DNA of 64,000 bases from Rheinheimera sp. GTDB lineage: Bacteria; Pseudomonadota; Gammaproteobacteria; Enterobacterales; Alteromonadaceae. The position numbers and the translations under genes were made by a program. The notes under the pieces are model-generated. The model had not been told where the DNA came from. It searched no databases and saw only the letters and a program-made list of their open reading frames with translations. The stretch lies in contig DMYW01000002.1 in assembly GCA_003482455.1 (NCBI GenBank), positions 123,719 through 187,718 of the forward strand, given 5' to 3'. The stretch's first letter is position 1; each line of letters starts with the position of its first letter. Below, in pieces: positions 17,339-25,854 of this stretch.

Positions 17339-18973
17339 GTGTCGAAACAACAATCTGCTATGCCTTGGCTTGGGCAACAAAAACAACAAATTACCGATCA
17401 TTTTTTAAACTTGCTGTGGCGCGACTTGGGCTTGCTCACGTTGTTTGCTGTACCGCTGTCGCTGTCTCGAGCACTGCATTCTGGCTGGATCTCGCTCTAT
17501 ACCGTCCACCTCATTATCGGCACTATCGTCGTGGTCACCGCGCTGTTGCGCGCGCAGCTGAGCGTGGCTCTAAAAGGGTTTATTGCAGTGGCGGTAATGG
17601 CGTCATTAGGCATCTTTGGCTTGGTCAATTTTGGCCTAGCCGCCAATGGTCCGATATGGATGCTCAGCGCCTGTGTCATCGCCAGTTTTGTTTATTCCAG
17701 CCGCACCGTTATCGTGATTATCGCAGTCACGTTCGGCATCTTTGCTCTGATTGGTTCTGGTTTTATCAGCAACGCACTTGTCGCTAAAATGGCTCTCGAC
17801 GAGTACATGCAAACGACTGGTGCCTGGCTGAATTTTTTGCTCACTAGCACCTTGTTGGTGTTTATCGTCGGTCGAGCCATTAAGACGCGGCAGATGCTCA
17901 TCTATGCCGTCGCTCAACATCACTACCGCCAATGGCTGGACGACCTACCGCTTGCACTAGAAGTGGTTGATTTAGAACAACAATCGCATTACCGCAATCG
18001 CGCGGCAGAACAACTGTTTGGCCATGACAACCAAATCGATGCGCCATTACAACTCACCGCTCGATTACTCAAACTGCCACTTGAAGCGCCGTTGTTGCGT
18101 GATGAACTGCCTGCGATGCAAGCGCTGAAAGGACTTACGGTAGAACTCCCCGCCATCCGCCTACAGACCGCAACCACCGACCGCGTGGTGCGCTGCTGGG
18201 GTTGGCCCGGCTATGACGAAAAAGGCCGTGTGCAATATGGCATTACCGTGTTCGAAGACATCAGTGCGCAGGTTGAATTGGATCGGATGAAAAACGAATT
18301 TGTCGCCAACGTCAGCCATGAACTGCGCACGCCGCTGACCGCTATTCGCGGCGTCGTTGGTTTGATGCTCGGTGGCGCTTTGGGTGATTTGCCCAAACCG
18401 GTCGAACAAATGACCCGGGTTTGTCAGCAAAACACCGACCGTTTATTGTTTTTGGTCAATGACTTACTCGACATGCAAAAAATTGAGCAAGGCAAACTTG
18501 AGATCAACTCACAGCCCTGCGCCGCGCAGCAACTGCTACAGGACATTCAACAAAATATGCAGGCCTACGCCCAAAACTTTGGCGTGCAGGTGGTTTTAAA
18601 CAACCAAGCCCCCCATGCAGTGATTAACGTCGACCCGCAACGTTTCCAGCAAATTCTCGCCAATTTGTTGTCTAATGCCGTCAAGTTCTCACCCAAAGGC
18701 AACAACGTCGTGTTGCGCGCCAGCACCCAAGTGCATCAACTAGTCATTGAAGTGCAAGACACCGGCTGCGGCATCCCGGATGCTTTCAAAGAACGGATTT
18801 TCCAGCCGTTTAGTCAAGCCGACGGCTCTGATAACAAAGCAAGAGTCGGCACAGGCTTAGGCCTGTCGATCAGCAAAAAACTGGTGCTACAAATGGGCGG
18901 ACAGCTCAGCTTTTCCAGTGAAGTTGGCATCGGCACCACCTTTGAACTGCGCTTTCCGCTGCTCGAGTCTTGA
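17339..18973 (+). CDS. Membrane sensor histidine kinase
   Basis: A hybrid-free histidine kinase of about 544 residues. The N-terminal 170 residues hold five or six hydrophobic helices (LTLFAVPLSLS, LYTVHLIIGTIVVVTALL, FIAVAVMASLGIFGLVNFGL, TVIVIIAVTFGIFALIGSGFI). A PAS-like segment follows (about residues 190-310), then the dimerisation domain with H-box VANVSHELRTPLTAI, and the ATPase domain with N-box LLSNAVKFSPKG, G1 VQDTGCGIP and G2 GTGLGLSISKKL. No response regulator is adjacent, so the partner is elsewhere. The start is uncertain: GTG at 17339 or ATG at 17360; the longer frame from 17228 begins inside a repeat. Confidence 0.85.
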   Translation: MSKQQSAMPWLGQQKQQITDHFLNLLWRDLGLLTLFAVPLSLSRALHSGWISLYTVHLIIGTIVVVTALLRAQLSVALKGFIAVAVMASLGIFGLVNFGLAANGPIWMLSACVIASFVYSSRTVIVIIAVTFGIFALIGSGFISNALVAKMALDEYMQTTGAWLNFLLTSTLLVFIVGRAIKTRQMLIYAVAQHHYRQWLDDLPLALEVVDLEQQSHYRNRAAEQLFGHDNQIDAPLQLTARLLKLPLEAPLLRDELPAMQALKGLTVELPAIRLQTATTDRVVRCWGWPGYDEKGRVQYGITVFEDISAQVELDRMKNEFVANVSHELRTPLTAIRGVVGLMLGGALGDLPKPVEQMTRVCQQNTDRLLFLVNDLLDMQKIEQGKLEINSQPCAAQQLLQDIQQNMQAYAQNFGVQVVLNNQAPHAVINVDPQRFQQILANLLSNAVKFSPKGNNVVLRASTQVHQLVIEVQDTGCGIPDAFKERIFQPFSQADGSDNKARVGTGLGLSISKKLVLQMGGQLSFSSEVGIGTTFELRFPLLES

Positions 18974-19092
18974 GCCTCATCACAGGCGGTGCTGCTCGCC
19001 CGTGATGACCGCGGTTAACGCTTACCATAGGCTATGGTTACTTCCTGCCAGGCGCTTGGCAGGCACGCTCACCAAACGCCAAACACCTCTGG

Positions 19093-20118
19093 CTAACTAA
19101 GCTCCCATAGCTGCTGAAACTGCGGCCGCGGAGCATCTTGCAGCTGCAAACCTTGCGCCGTTTGCCGTCGAGTGGGGATCGCTTGGCGGCTGATCGCACC
19201 TTCTAACGTCATCGCCAAATCGCGCGCAAAGACGCGGTTTCCAATGTGCCAACTGTGGTTAAAAGTGCCAAGACGCACCGCCGTACTTGGGTCAATGGTC
19301 TGAAAATACTCGCCGCAATCCACGTTAACGGCTTTGGGATGTGAGGATTTGGGTAAACCCACACGGCCAACGCGCGCCGCTGTCCCCAAGCGTTTCGCGT
19401 TAGAAACAGCCAACACGCGATCAAAGGGGTTGGAGTAATTGGTCAGGCGCATAATGCGGTTAAACAGCGGCTGCGCCCATTGGCTATCGGCACGCAGAGA
19501 CTCTGCCGCAACATCAGCGCCAATCAATGCAACTTGACCAATTCTCCACGCACTTCGAAACAATTCGCCGTCTTTTTCAGCCTGCGCCAGCGCTTCCATA
19601 ATCACGTAGGCACCGGTGGAATGCCCTAACAAGTGAACATTGGTCGCACAGCCTTGCTGCTGCCCTTGTTGCAACACCTTGATACCGCGCACCAGTTCAA
19701 TTGCGGTTTTGCTGGCGTCCAGGCGATCTTCTAGATAGTTCAGCGTCGAATCATCGCTTGGCCAATCAAAACCAATCACCACGCCGCGCCAACCCTCTGC
19801 ACGTAGGTCCTGTGCCAGCTGACGTTGGCGGCGCATCACGATATCTAAGTCATTGTTATAACCATGAATAAACACTAATACGTCACCGGCGGGGCTGACA
19901 GAATTGGGGTTACAGTCGCCATCGGCAAGAGTTCGCACTTCATCTAACCATTGCTGGCGCGCCTGCTGGGTGGTTAAGCGATGCTCAGGCGTTGGCACCG
20001 GCGCATCACAGGGCACTTTTAAGTAACTGATCGCGCCAGGTTCGGCGTCAAATTGGTTGGTTTTATTGCGAATACGTCGAGTTGAAATCAGGTAATCAAA
20101 AGTCAAAGCACAGTCCAT
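19093..20118 (-). CDS. Alpha/beta hydrolase of the DUF900 type
   Basis: The 341-residue protein carries VLVFIHGYNND (oxyanion-loop strand), a nucleophile elbow LLGHSTGAYV (Gly-His-Ser-Thr-Gly) near the middle, and an aspartate-containing LIGADVAAES strand, as in DUF900 esterase-like proteins. A C-terminal FNHSWHIG may supply the catalytic histidine. No signal peptide is obvious. The natural substrate is unknown. ATG at 20118 is used; a TTG three codons upstream is the alternative. It is a single gene, convergent with the kinase. Confidence 0.8.
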   Translation of the reverse strand: MDCALTFDYLISTRRIRNKTNQFDAEPGAISYLKVPCDAPVPTPEHRLTTQQARQQWLDEVRTLADGDCNPNSVSPAGDVLVFIHGYNNDLDIVMRRQRQLAQDLRAEGWRGVVIGFDWPSDDSTLNYLEDRLDASKTAIELVRGIKVLQQGQQQGCATNVHLLGHSTGAYVIMEALAQAEKDGELFRSAWRIGQVALIGADVAAESLRADSQWAQPLFNRIMRLTNYSNPFDRVLAVSNAKRLGTAARVGRVGLPKSSHPKAVNVDCGEYFQTIDPSTAVRLGTFNHSWHIGNRVFARDLAMTLEGAISRQAIPTRRQTAQGLQLQDAPRPQFQQLWELS

Positions 20119-20367
20119 CACAGCCAAAGTCCGTTGTAGTGAAAAGCCAAAATCGAAAGAAAAACAGCGGGATCAAGCTACTGTGGGACTGGCAAAAAAC
20201 CAAGATCTATTTACATTGATGTGTATCTTTAGTAACTATCGTCCCGATTTTGGCGTGTTGACATTGAGTTATTTTTTTATCGGGATAATGATGATTTTTG
20301 CTGAAATTAGCAGCTTTTTAAGGATTTTGACTGCCTATTGCAGCAGTTAATCTGGAAGAATATTTCT

Positions 20368-20652
20368 TTAAAAACCAAACATATCCGGCGTTGGATCTGA
20401 GTCGGCTTCCAGCTGCACGTCAATTTTACCGGCCAGCCGCGCAGCGTCCCGACGAATGCGGCGCTGTTCTAATAACTTCAGAATTTTCGCCCGCTCCGCC
20501 ACCGGTTTATTGTGCCAATTAAACCGTTCGTCCCGCGAGCGCAAGCACCCGACACAATAACCACGGTTATTGCTGGTGCAGACCCCAATGCAGGGGTTGG
20601 GCAGGTCAAACAGTTCTAACTGATCCATCGTACTCGTATCATTCGCTGACAC
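20368..20652 (-). CDS. DUF1289 family cysteine-rich protein
   Basis: The 94-residue protein has the family core NPCIGVC...GYCVGCLRSRDE (residues 19-42), with four cysteines that could bind a metal, followed by a tryptophan-containing helix (FNWHNKPVAERAKIL). DUF1289 proteins are common in proteobacteria and uncharacterised. The start is a GTG at 20652; ATG at 20628 (MDQLELF) is an alternative. A REP-like cluster begins about 70 bases upstream. Confidence 0.8.
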   Translation of the reverse strand: MSANDTSTMDQLELFDLPNPCIGVCTSNNRGYCVGCLRSRDERFNWHNKPVAERAKILKLLEQRRIRRDAARLAGKIDVQLEADSDPTPDMFGF

Positions 20653-20720
20653 AGCAACGGCAGGCTGCTGCGGGGAATTTTGAGTCTACTCAATTGCTGG
20701 AATTCTGACTAGTTGTCCGT

Positions 20721-20850
20721 GGACACCCACCCGACGAGGAGACCGTGGACAGCCACCTGTCATCATCACCGTCCGCGGACTGTGGACACCCACCCGAACA
20801 ATTACCCGGACCAACCACCTTAGCCGGACTGTCGGACTGTGGACACCCAT
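20721..20850. repeat. REP-like cluster with 57-base direct repeat
   Basis: GGACACCCAC lies at 20721 and 20784, GGACACCCAT at 20841, and GGACAGCCAC at 20747. ACTGTGGACACCCAYCCGAA, continuing through CAATTACCCGGACCAACCAC and CTTAGCC, is present twice (20780 and 20837 onwards) with a 57-base period. This is the densest cluster in the window. Confidence 0.85.
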
Positions 20851-20880
20851 CCGAACAATTACCCGGACCAACCACCTTAG

Positions 20881-20935
20881 CCATCCACTGTAATTTCATG
20901 TAATTCTGGTTCACAAAAAATTACAGTGGTTGTCC
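20881..20935. repeat. Best-paired full-length REP-like unit
   Basis: CCATCCACTGTAATTTCATG opens the unit and GGTTCACAAAAAATTACAGT followed by GGTTGTCC closes it. The arms CCACTGTAATTT and AAATTACAGTGG are exactly complementary over 12 bases. A CGACACCCAC core follows at 20972. Confidence 0.9.
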
Positions 20936-21236
20936 AACGAACCCACTCGCACGTTAGCCAGCGCGGACTGTCGACACCCACCTGTTGATGCCCAAATATT
21001 TAAAATCGGAGAGTATCTACGTGCGGAGTCGAAGAGCCTTAAATTTAATGAAATAATAGATTAGAGGACGTGCTAGTCTGCTTAATGCAATTCAGTTTGG
21101 GCGCCTAAGTATTTACGTTTAATAACTCAGGTGCTCTGCTTTAAAATCGACCAATAGCGAAAGCCCAATAAGGGATTGCAGCATCGATCGCTGCAGTCCT
21201 TGGATGGACTTTAGCGTAAGAGAAAGGAAGCAATCA

Positions 21237-22295
21237 ATGAAAGAAGTTAAATTATGGTCAGTGAAGGTAACAGATCAATATTTGGAAGTTGGACAAAAAT
21301 ATGACGGTTCTTCTGCAAGTATTTTAAATTCTGAAATTAGAAACTCCACTCTTGTATTAAGTGGCAAAAGTGGATACTTGACGCTTGAAGATTCAAAATT
21401 TGAAAATTGCATAATTAACGGACAGAATGCTTATCAACATTTCCTTACTTCGGCTTCTTGGTTAAATTGTAAGTTTAAAGGTAGATTTTCTGATTGCGCT
21501 TTCGGTGCTGGTTTTGATTCAACAAATTTAAAAGAGATACCCATAAAGATAGAGAATAGTGACTTTTCGAATGCAAATTTAGATGTTGTAGTATTCGGGG
21601 ACGGTTTGCATTATTCAACATGTAGATGGCCAAGTTTTCCTCATGCCCTTGTTATACCAGATGAGCTACCAGACAACATTGACGAATTACCTCTACCACC
21701 CGAATTGATTGGTCTATTACAAGTATGCGATAGCAAACATAGCCGCCATACTGCAGTTGTATACGATTTAACTAGGTTTGATAAAGATTTAGAAAGGATA
21801 TTCTCTGTTACATTTAACGTGCCTGGATTTCATTTTTTTGGCGATTCAAACCCTCCAAGACCTACTATAAATTATATTGAATCATCTCAAAATTATTACT
21901 CAAATCATAAGGTTCTTTTCAAAAGATATACTTTATGGTACTTCATATCTCAATCTGTGAGCATTACCTCTATTAATATTGGTAATGGTATAGTAACAGT
22001 AAATTTAAAATCATCTAGCAAACCTCATATTCCACTTCCAGAGAGATTCTCGATTAGACTAAAAGGAGTGTCAAATTTTGATTTGGCCGAATGTAATTTT
22101 TTAACTGAGATAAGGAACAAAAACTCATATAGGATCATGGGCGCAAAAATGAGTGACAATTATGAGACGGTAAAACTTAAGGGGCACAGAAAGGAGTTGG
22201 GTCAGATTGAAATGGCATATGAAAAAGCAGAATTTATTGATCAGGATGGAAATGTAATCAATATCGATTCATTAAATAAATGGTGTAGCACCTGA
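21237..22295 (+). CDS. Hypothetical protein, AT-rich orphan gene
   Basis: The 352-residue product is not recognised. The first 100 residues contain repeating short strands (ILNSEIRNSTLVLSG, LTLEDSKFENCIING, LNCKFKGRFSDCAFG, IENSDFSNANL) that resemble pentapeptide or right-handed beta-helix repeats. The rest is a soluble domain without clear motifs. No signal peptide is seen. Base composition is clearly more AT-rich than its neighbours, a sign of recent transfer. The ATG at 21237 has GAAAGGAAG 6 bases upstream. It sits alone between a REP-like cluster and the ilv leader. Confidence 0.65.
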   Translation: MKEVKLWSVKVTDQYLEVGQKYDGSSASILNSEIRNSTLVLSGKSGYLTLEDSKFENCIINGQNAYQHFLTSASWLNCKFKGRFSDCAFGAGFDSTNLKEIPIKIENSDFSNANLDVVVFGDGLHYSTCRWPSFPHALVIPDELPDNIDELPLPPELIGLLQVCDSKHSRHTAVVYDLTRFDKDLERIFSVTFNVPGFHFFGDSNPPRPTINYIESSQNYYSNHKVLFKRYTLWYFISQSVSITSINIGNGIVTVNLKSSSKPHIPLPERFSIRLKGVSNFDLAECNFLTEIRNKNSYRIMGAKMSDNYETVKLKGHRKELGQIEMAYEKAEFIDQDGNVINIDSLNKWCST

Positions 22296-22797
22296 CAAGG
22301 TGTAGCTCCAGATATAGACTGATTAGTTACCTGAAGCTGTTAGGTCTTCATTAGCGGCATGATATGAGTCTAATTGAGTTTGATATTGAACTACAGGCTC
22401 TTTCTGTCCAGTCTGTGTATCAACTCATGACGGATTACGGATACGGTTTGTATTACGAGGCGCCATTGGACGCCCACCCAACCACGATAAAACTTGCCCT
22501 CCAATCTGATGTATCCCGACTGCGGGCACCCACTAGGCAAGTCTCTTATCCAGCGAACATATCGGTGTCGCTCTACAAACCACGACTAAGCCGACAGCCC
22601 CCACCCAGCTAACCTGTTGTTTACCAATGCGTTTATTTTTCCACCCGCAGCCATCCATACCGCTTTTTTCGTGAAACCTAAAAATAATCGTTGACGCAGG
22701 ACTTTTAGACGGCTATTTATAAAAAAAGGCGCTGGTTTGGAGTGGTCTCCAACGCAGCACAACGAATTTACGAATTACGGAAACGAAGTTACCTAAC
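22296..22797. other. Gap between orphan gene and ilv leader
   Basis: The first 320 bases hold degenerate repeat pieces (GGACGCCCACCC at about 22468, GGGCACCCAC near 22527) and a weak 82-codon frame that I do not accept as a gene. The last 100 bases should contain the ilv promoter; I cannot assign its boxes firmly. Confidence 0.5.
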
Positions 22798-22893
22798 ATG
22801 CGCGGCAACAAAATCCTGAACATTATCGTCGTCCTCATTAGCGTGGTGATTATTAGTCACCGCGGGGGCCGGTGTTTGGGATTCGACAGGTAA
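22798..22893 (+). CDS. ilvL: ilv operon leader peptide
   Basis: A 31-codon frame encodes MRGNKILNIIVVLISVVIIS then HRGGRCLGFDR. Twelve of the first 18 residues after the N-terminal lysine are Ile, Val or Leu, the amino acids made by the operon. That is the hallmark of the IlvL peptide, whose translation senses charged Ile, Val and Leu tRNAs. It lies 138 bases before ilvG and is followed by a terminator-type hairpin, as in enterobacterial ilvGMEDA. No strong ribosome site is seen (GAAGTTACCTAAC), which is not unusual for leaders. Confidence 0.85.
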   Translation: MRGNKILNIIVVLISVVIISHRGGRCLGFDR

Positions 22894-22952
22894 CGTAAAC
22901 CGCCAGATTCCAGCAAAACCCCCGCACCGCAAGGTCCGGGGGTTTTCTGTTT
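22861..22952 (+). promoter_or_regulatory. Transcription attenuator of the ilv operon
   Basis: AAAACCCCCG (22915-22924) and CGGGGGTTTT (22937-22946) form a 10-base terminator stem followed by a T-rich tail. GCGGGGG at 22862-22868, inside the end of the leader peptide, can pair with CCCCCGC at 22919-22925 and would prevent that stem. A ribosome stalled at the Ile/Val/Leu codons (about 22813-22854) would leave 22862-22868 free, allowing antitermination. The arrangement is the classical attenuation logic. The pairing is seen in the sequence and the regulation is inferred. Confidence 0.8.
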
Positions 22953-23031
22953 TAAGGCCCCGGCAAAAAAGCGATGCGGTGATGGAATACCAAAAACTGC
23001 AAGACAAAACAAAGGCTTAAGTGAGGACAAC

Positions 23032-24690
23032 ATGACCGGTGCAGAATTAGTGATCCAGCTGTTAGCGCAACATGGCGTACACAGCGTGTTCGGATACCCA
23101 GGCGGGGCCATCATGCCCATCTACGACGCCTTGTACCAAAGCCCGGTCAAACACTATCTGTGCCGCCACGAACAAGGCGCCGGCTTCGCGGCCATCGGCT
23201 ATGCCCGCGCTAGCGGCAACACCGGGGTGTGTTTTGCCACCTCAGGCCCTGGCGCCACCAACTTGGTCACTGCGCTTGCCGATGCGTTGCTGGATTCTGT
23301 GCCGGTGGTGGCCATCACTGGCCAAGTGTCGCAGGCGGTTGCCGGTACCGATGCGTTCCAAGAAGTCGATGTACTGGGCATGAGTTTAACGGTCACCAAA
23401 CATAGTTTTTATGTGCGCCGCGTCGAAGATTTAGCAGCGACCTTGCACGAGGCGTTTTTGCTGGCGCAAAGCGGCCGCCCAGGCCCGGTGCTAGTCGACA
23501 TCCCAAAAGACGTGCAATTGGCACAGGTCAGCGCGCACTTGCCGCAACTGGCAGAGGTGGCAACACCTGCAGGCGCAGCGGCCTTCCCTGCTGAGCTGGC
23601 CGAAGCGGTGGCGCTGCTGCAACAGAGCAAAAAACCGCTGGCCTATATCGGCGGCGGCGCGCACATGGCAGGCGCCTTGCCTGAGCTGAATCAATTTTTA
23701 CGCGCCACCGGTATGCCGTCGGTCACGACGTTAAAAGCCATGGGTTCGGTGGATAAATACAACCCGCTGTATCTGGGCATGCTGGGCATGCACGGCACGC
23801 AAGCGGCGAATTTGGCGGTGCAACAATGCGATTTGTTGGTGTGTTTAGGCGCGCGTTTTGATGACCGTGTCACTGGGCATTTAGCGCGTTTCGCGCCGCA
23901 CGCCAAGGTGATCCACTTGGATATAGATCCAGCCGAAATCAATAAGTTACGCGCTGCAACTGTGGCGATGTGTGGTGACTTAAAGCAGCTGCTGCCGGCG
24001 ATGACGGTGCAGCTGGATAACCCGGCATGGCGCAATGAATGCGCGGAGCTGAAGCATCAATTCGGCTGGCGTTACGACCACCCGGGCGATCGGATCTACG
24101 CGCCAGCGTTTTTGCGCCAAGTCAGCGACGCGCTGCCTGCAAACACGATCGTCAGCTGCGACGTGGGTCAGCACCAAATGTGGGTGGCGCAGCATATGCA
24201 ATTCGGCTCGCCGCGCAATCATTTGTCCAGCGGCGGGCTTGGCACCATGGGGTTTGGTTTGCCGGCGGCGATCGGCGCGAAGGTGTCGCGGCCGGATGAT
24301 ATGTCGGTGCTGGTCACGGGCGATGGGTCTTTCATGATGAACGTGCAGGAGCTGGCGACGATCAAGCGGTTCCGGTTGCCGGTGAAGATCATCGTGCTGG
24401 ATAACCAGCGGCTGGGGATGGTGAAGCAGTGGCAGCAGTTGTTTTTCTCGGGGCGTTACAGTGAGACGAATTTGGAGGACAACCCGGATTTTGTGTCGCT
24501 GGCCGCTGCCTTTGCGATCCCGGGGCATAGTATCAGTCGGAAAGATGAGATGGCGGATGCCATCGAGAGCATGCTGAATTGGCCGGGGCCGTATTTGCTG
24601 CATGTTCGGATCAATGAATTAGATAACGTCTGGCCGCTAGTGCCGCCGGGCGCCGCCAACCAAGAGATGCTGATGGAGACCGCGCCATGA
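23032..24690 (+). CDS. ilvG: Acetolactate synthase II large subunit
   Basis: A 552-residue thiamine diphosphate enzyme making acetolactate or acetohydroxybutyrate, the first common step of Val/Leu/Ile synthesis. It begins MTGAELVIQLLAQHGV with FGYPGGAIMPIYDAL and the cofactor glutamate in CRHEQGAGFAA. The FAD/central domain follows, and the C-terminal cofactor-binding motif is GDGSFMMNVQELATI...LDNQRLGMVKQWQ. Pairing with the very short ilvM subunit and the leader marks it as ilvG rather than ilvB or ilvI. AGGACA precedes the ATG. The stop overlaps the ilvM start. Confidence 0.95.
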   Translation: MTGAELVIQLLAQHGVHSVFGYPGGAIMPIYDALYQSPVKHYLCRHEQGAGFAAIGYARASGNTGVCFATSGPGATNLVTALADALLDSVPVVAITGQVSQAVAGTDAFQEVDVLGMSLTVTKHSFYVRRVEDLAATLHEAFLLAQSGRPGPVLVDIPKDVQLAQVSAHLPQLAEVATPAGAAAFPAELAEAVALLQQSKKPLAYIGGGAHMAGALPELNQFLRATGMPSVTTLKAMGSVDKYNPLYLGMLGMHGTQAANLAVQQCDLLVCLGARFDDRVTGHLARFAPHAKVIHLDIDPAEINKLRAATVAMCGDLKQLLPAMTVQLDNPAWRNECAELKHQFGWRYDHPGDRIYAPAFLRQVSDALPANTIVSCDVGQHQMWVAQHMQFGSPRNHLSSGGLGTMGFGLPAAIGAKVSRPDDMSVLVTGDGSFMMNVQELATIKRFRLPVKIIVLDNQRLGMVKQWQQLFFSGRYSETNLEDNPDFVSLAAAFAIPGHSISRKDEMADAIESMLNWPGPYLLHVRINELDNVWPLVPPGAANQEMLMETAP

Positions 24691-24944
24691 TGACGCCACA
24701 TACGTTAACGATCCGCACGCGTAATGACGCGGTGGCGGTTGAGCGATTGCTGCAAGTGACGCGGTATCGGGGGTTTCAGTTGGTGGGGATGCAGCTGCAC
24801 GGGCAGGCGGACCAGCAAGGGATGGTGATCGAGCTGCAGGTGCAAAGTGAGCGGCCGCTGAGTTTGCTGACGGGGCAGCTGGCGAAGTTGTATGACGTGT
24901 TGCAGTTGGATGTGCACGAGGTGCAGGCGCAGCTGCGGGCGTGA
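24687..24944 (+). CDS. ilvM: Acetolactate synthase II small subunit
   Basis: An 85-residue single ACT-like domain protein (TLTIRTRNDAVAVERLLQVT, RYRGFQLVGMQL) of the IlvM type, which activates and stabilises the large subunit. Isozyme II subunits are this short and usually valine-insensitive. The ATG at 24687 overlaps the ilvG stop (ATGA), implying translational coupling. In enterobacteria ilvE follows; here it is absent and a repeat array takes its place. Confidence 0.9.
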   Translation: MMTPHTLTIRTRNDAVAVERLLQVTRYRGFQLVGMQLHGQADQQGMVIELQVQSERPLSLLTGQLAKLYDVLQLDVHEVQAQLRA

Positions 24945-24966
24945 GGGTTGGTGGTTCGGTTGGTGG

Positions 24967-25545
24967 GGTTGGTTAAAAGCGTTCTGTGATTGGACTTAGG
25001 TTTGACGGTTGGTTTGGTTAACAGCGGTTCCCGAATGAACTTGGATTCAACGGCACGGTAGTCGACACGCAGACACGCCGTGAACCCGTCCATGGGGGCT
25101 CGTCATCGCCCGTCCAGGGCGCTGACGGTCAGCTTAGTCGACCACCGCGCTCGTTTTGGGAAGTTGGGTTGGTTAAAAGCGTTCTCTGATTTGGCTTAGG
25201 TTTGACGGCTGGTTGGGTTAAAAGCGTTCTCGATTCGAACTTGGGCTTAACGGCACGGTAGTCGACACGCAGACACGTCGTGAACCCATCCATGGGGACT
25301 CGTCATCGCCCGTCCAGGGCGCTGACGGTCAGCTTAGTCGACCACCGCGCTCGTTTTGGCGAGTCAGGTTGGTTAAAAGCGTTTTTGAATCGAACTGAGT
25401 TTCAACATCGGATTTGTTAAAAGCAGATCTATTTAAGAAAGCTGAGTTGGTCAACAGCTGCGCTTGGATGGAACTTCGGTTTAACAGCGTCCTGTGATTG
25501 GGCTTAGGTGCAACGGCAGGCTTGGTAAACAATGGTTGTTAAACC
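24967..25545. repeat. Composite repeat array with 200-base period between ilvM and ilvD
   Basis: GGTTGGTTAAAAGCGTT starts at 24967, 25167 and 25367, exactly 200 bases apart. Each of the first two periods has two copies of a 45-base subunit (GGTTAAAAGCGTTCT...CTTAGGTTTGACGG). These are followed by a structured core of about 110 bases that opens GGCACGGTAGTCGACACGC, contains CGTGAACCCRTCCATGGGG, GCCCGTCCAGGGC and CTGACGGTCAGC, and closes AGTCGACCACCGCGCTCG. The two cores differ at about three positions. Further decayed 45-base subunits run to about 25545. The core resembles intergenic repeats with a 'GTGAACCCATCCATGGGGGCTC' style centre that I know from other Gammaproteobacteria, but I cannot name the family. 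Confidence 0.85.
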
Positions 25546-25605
25546 GAACTCAAACCAAACCGCCACCAATAAAAAAACAAATCACCACAAGCAGCACCAG
25601 CCTAA

Positions 25606-25636
25606 GGGTTGGGGTTGGTTGGGGTGGTGCAAGGGG
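25606..25636 (+). other. G-quadruplex-prone tract upstream of ilvD
   Basis: GGGTTGGGGTTGGTTGGGG followed by TGGTGCAAGGGG has four G-runs of three or more with loops of 2, 6 and 8 bases. It could fold in the non-template strand or in the transcript. It lies 219-249 bases before the ilvD start codon. Confidence 0.4.
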
Positions 25637-25739
25637 TGAGATTTGCGGTTTTTCTGCTGATTTTGCCCCGAAATTCTCGACTTAGTGCTGGTCAAGTTGT
25701 CACTTTTCGGCTGATAATGCAAAGCCATAATAAGCACGG

Positions 25740-25835
25740 GCAAAGCCCGGCGGACTGTCTCCTAAGGAGACGGCATATCAACCAAGTGCCCCTGATCACA
25801 GCATCTGGCAGGTTTACCTGCGGGTTGCAGTTTTA
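25740..25835 (+). promoter_or_regulatory. Hairpin-rich ilvD leader
   Basis: Three short stems follow each other: GGGCAAAGCCC, GTCTCC-TAA-GGAGAC (25757-25771) and GCAGG-TTTA-CCTGC. The middle one is a perfect 6-base stem. They could be processing or control elements separating ilvD from the upstream array. No leader peptide is evident. Confidence 0.35.
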
Positions 25836-25854
25836 AATTCTCAGGAGTACAGCA

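Noticed and set aside
22364..22612. Short plus-strand frame of 82 codons after the AT-rich orphan gene
   Set aside because: It has no family or ribosome site, and part of it is translated repeat remnants (DAHPTT, RAPTRQ). I treat it as non-coding.
23980..24603. Long antisense frame opposite ilvG
   Set aside because: It is a compositional shadow of a well-supported gene, rich in His, Arg and Gln, with no domain.
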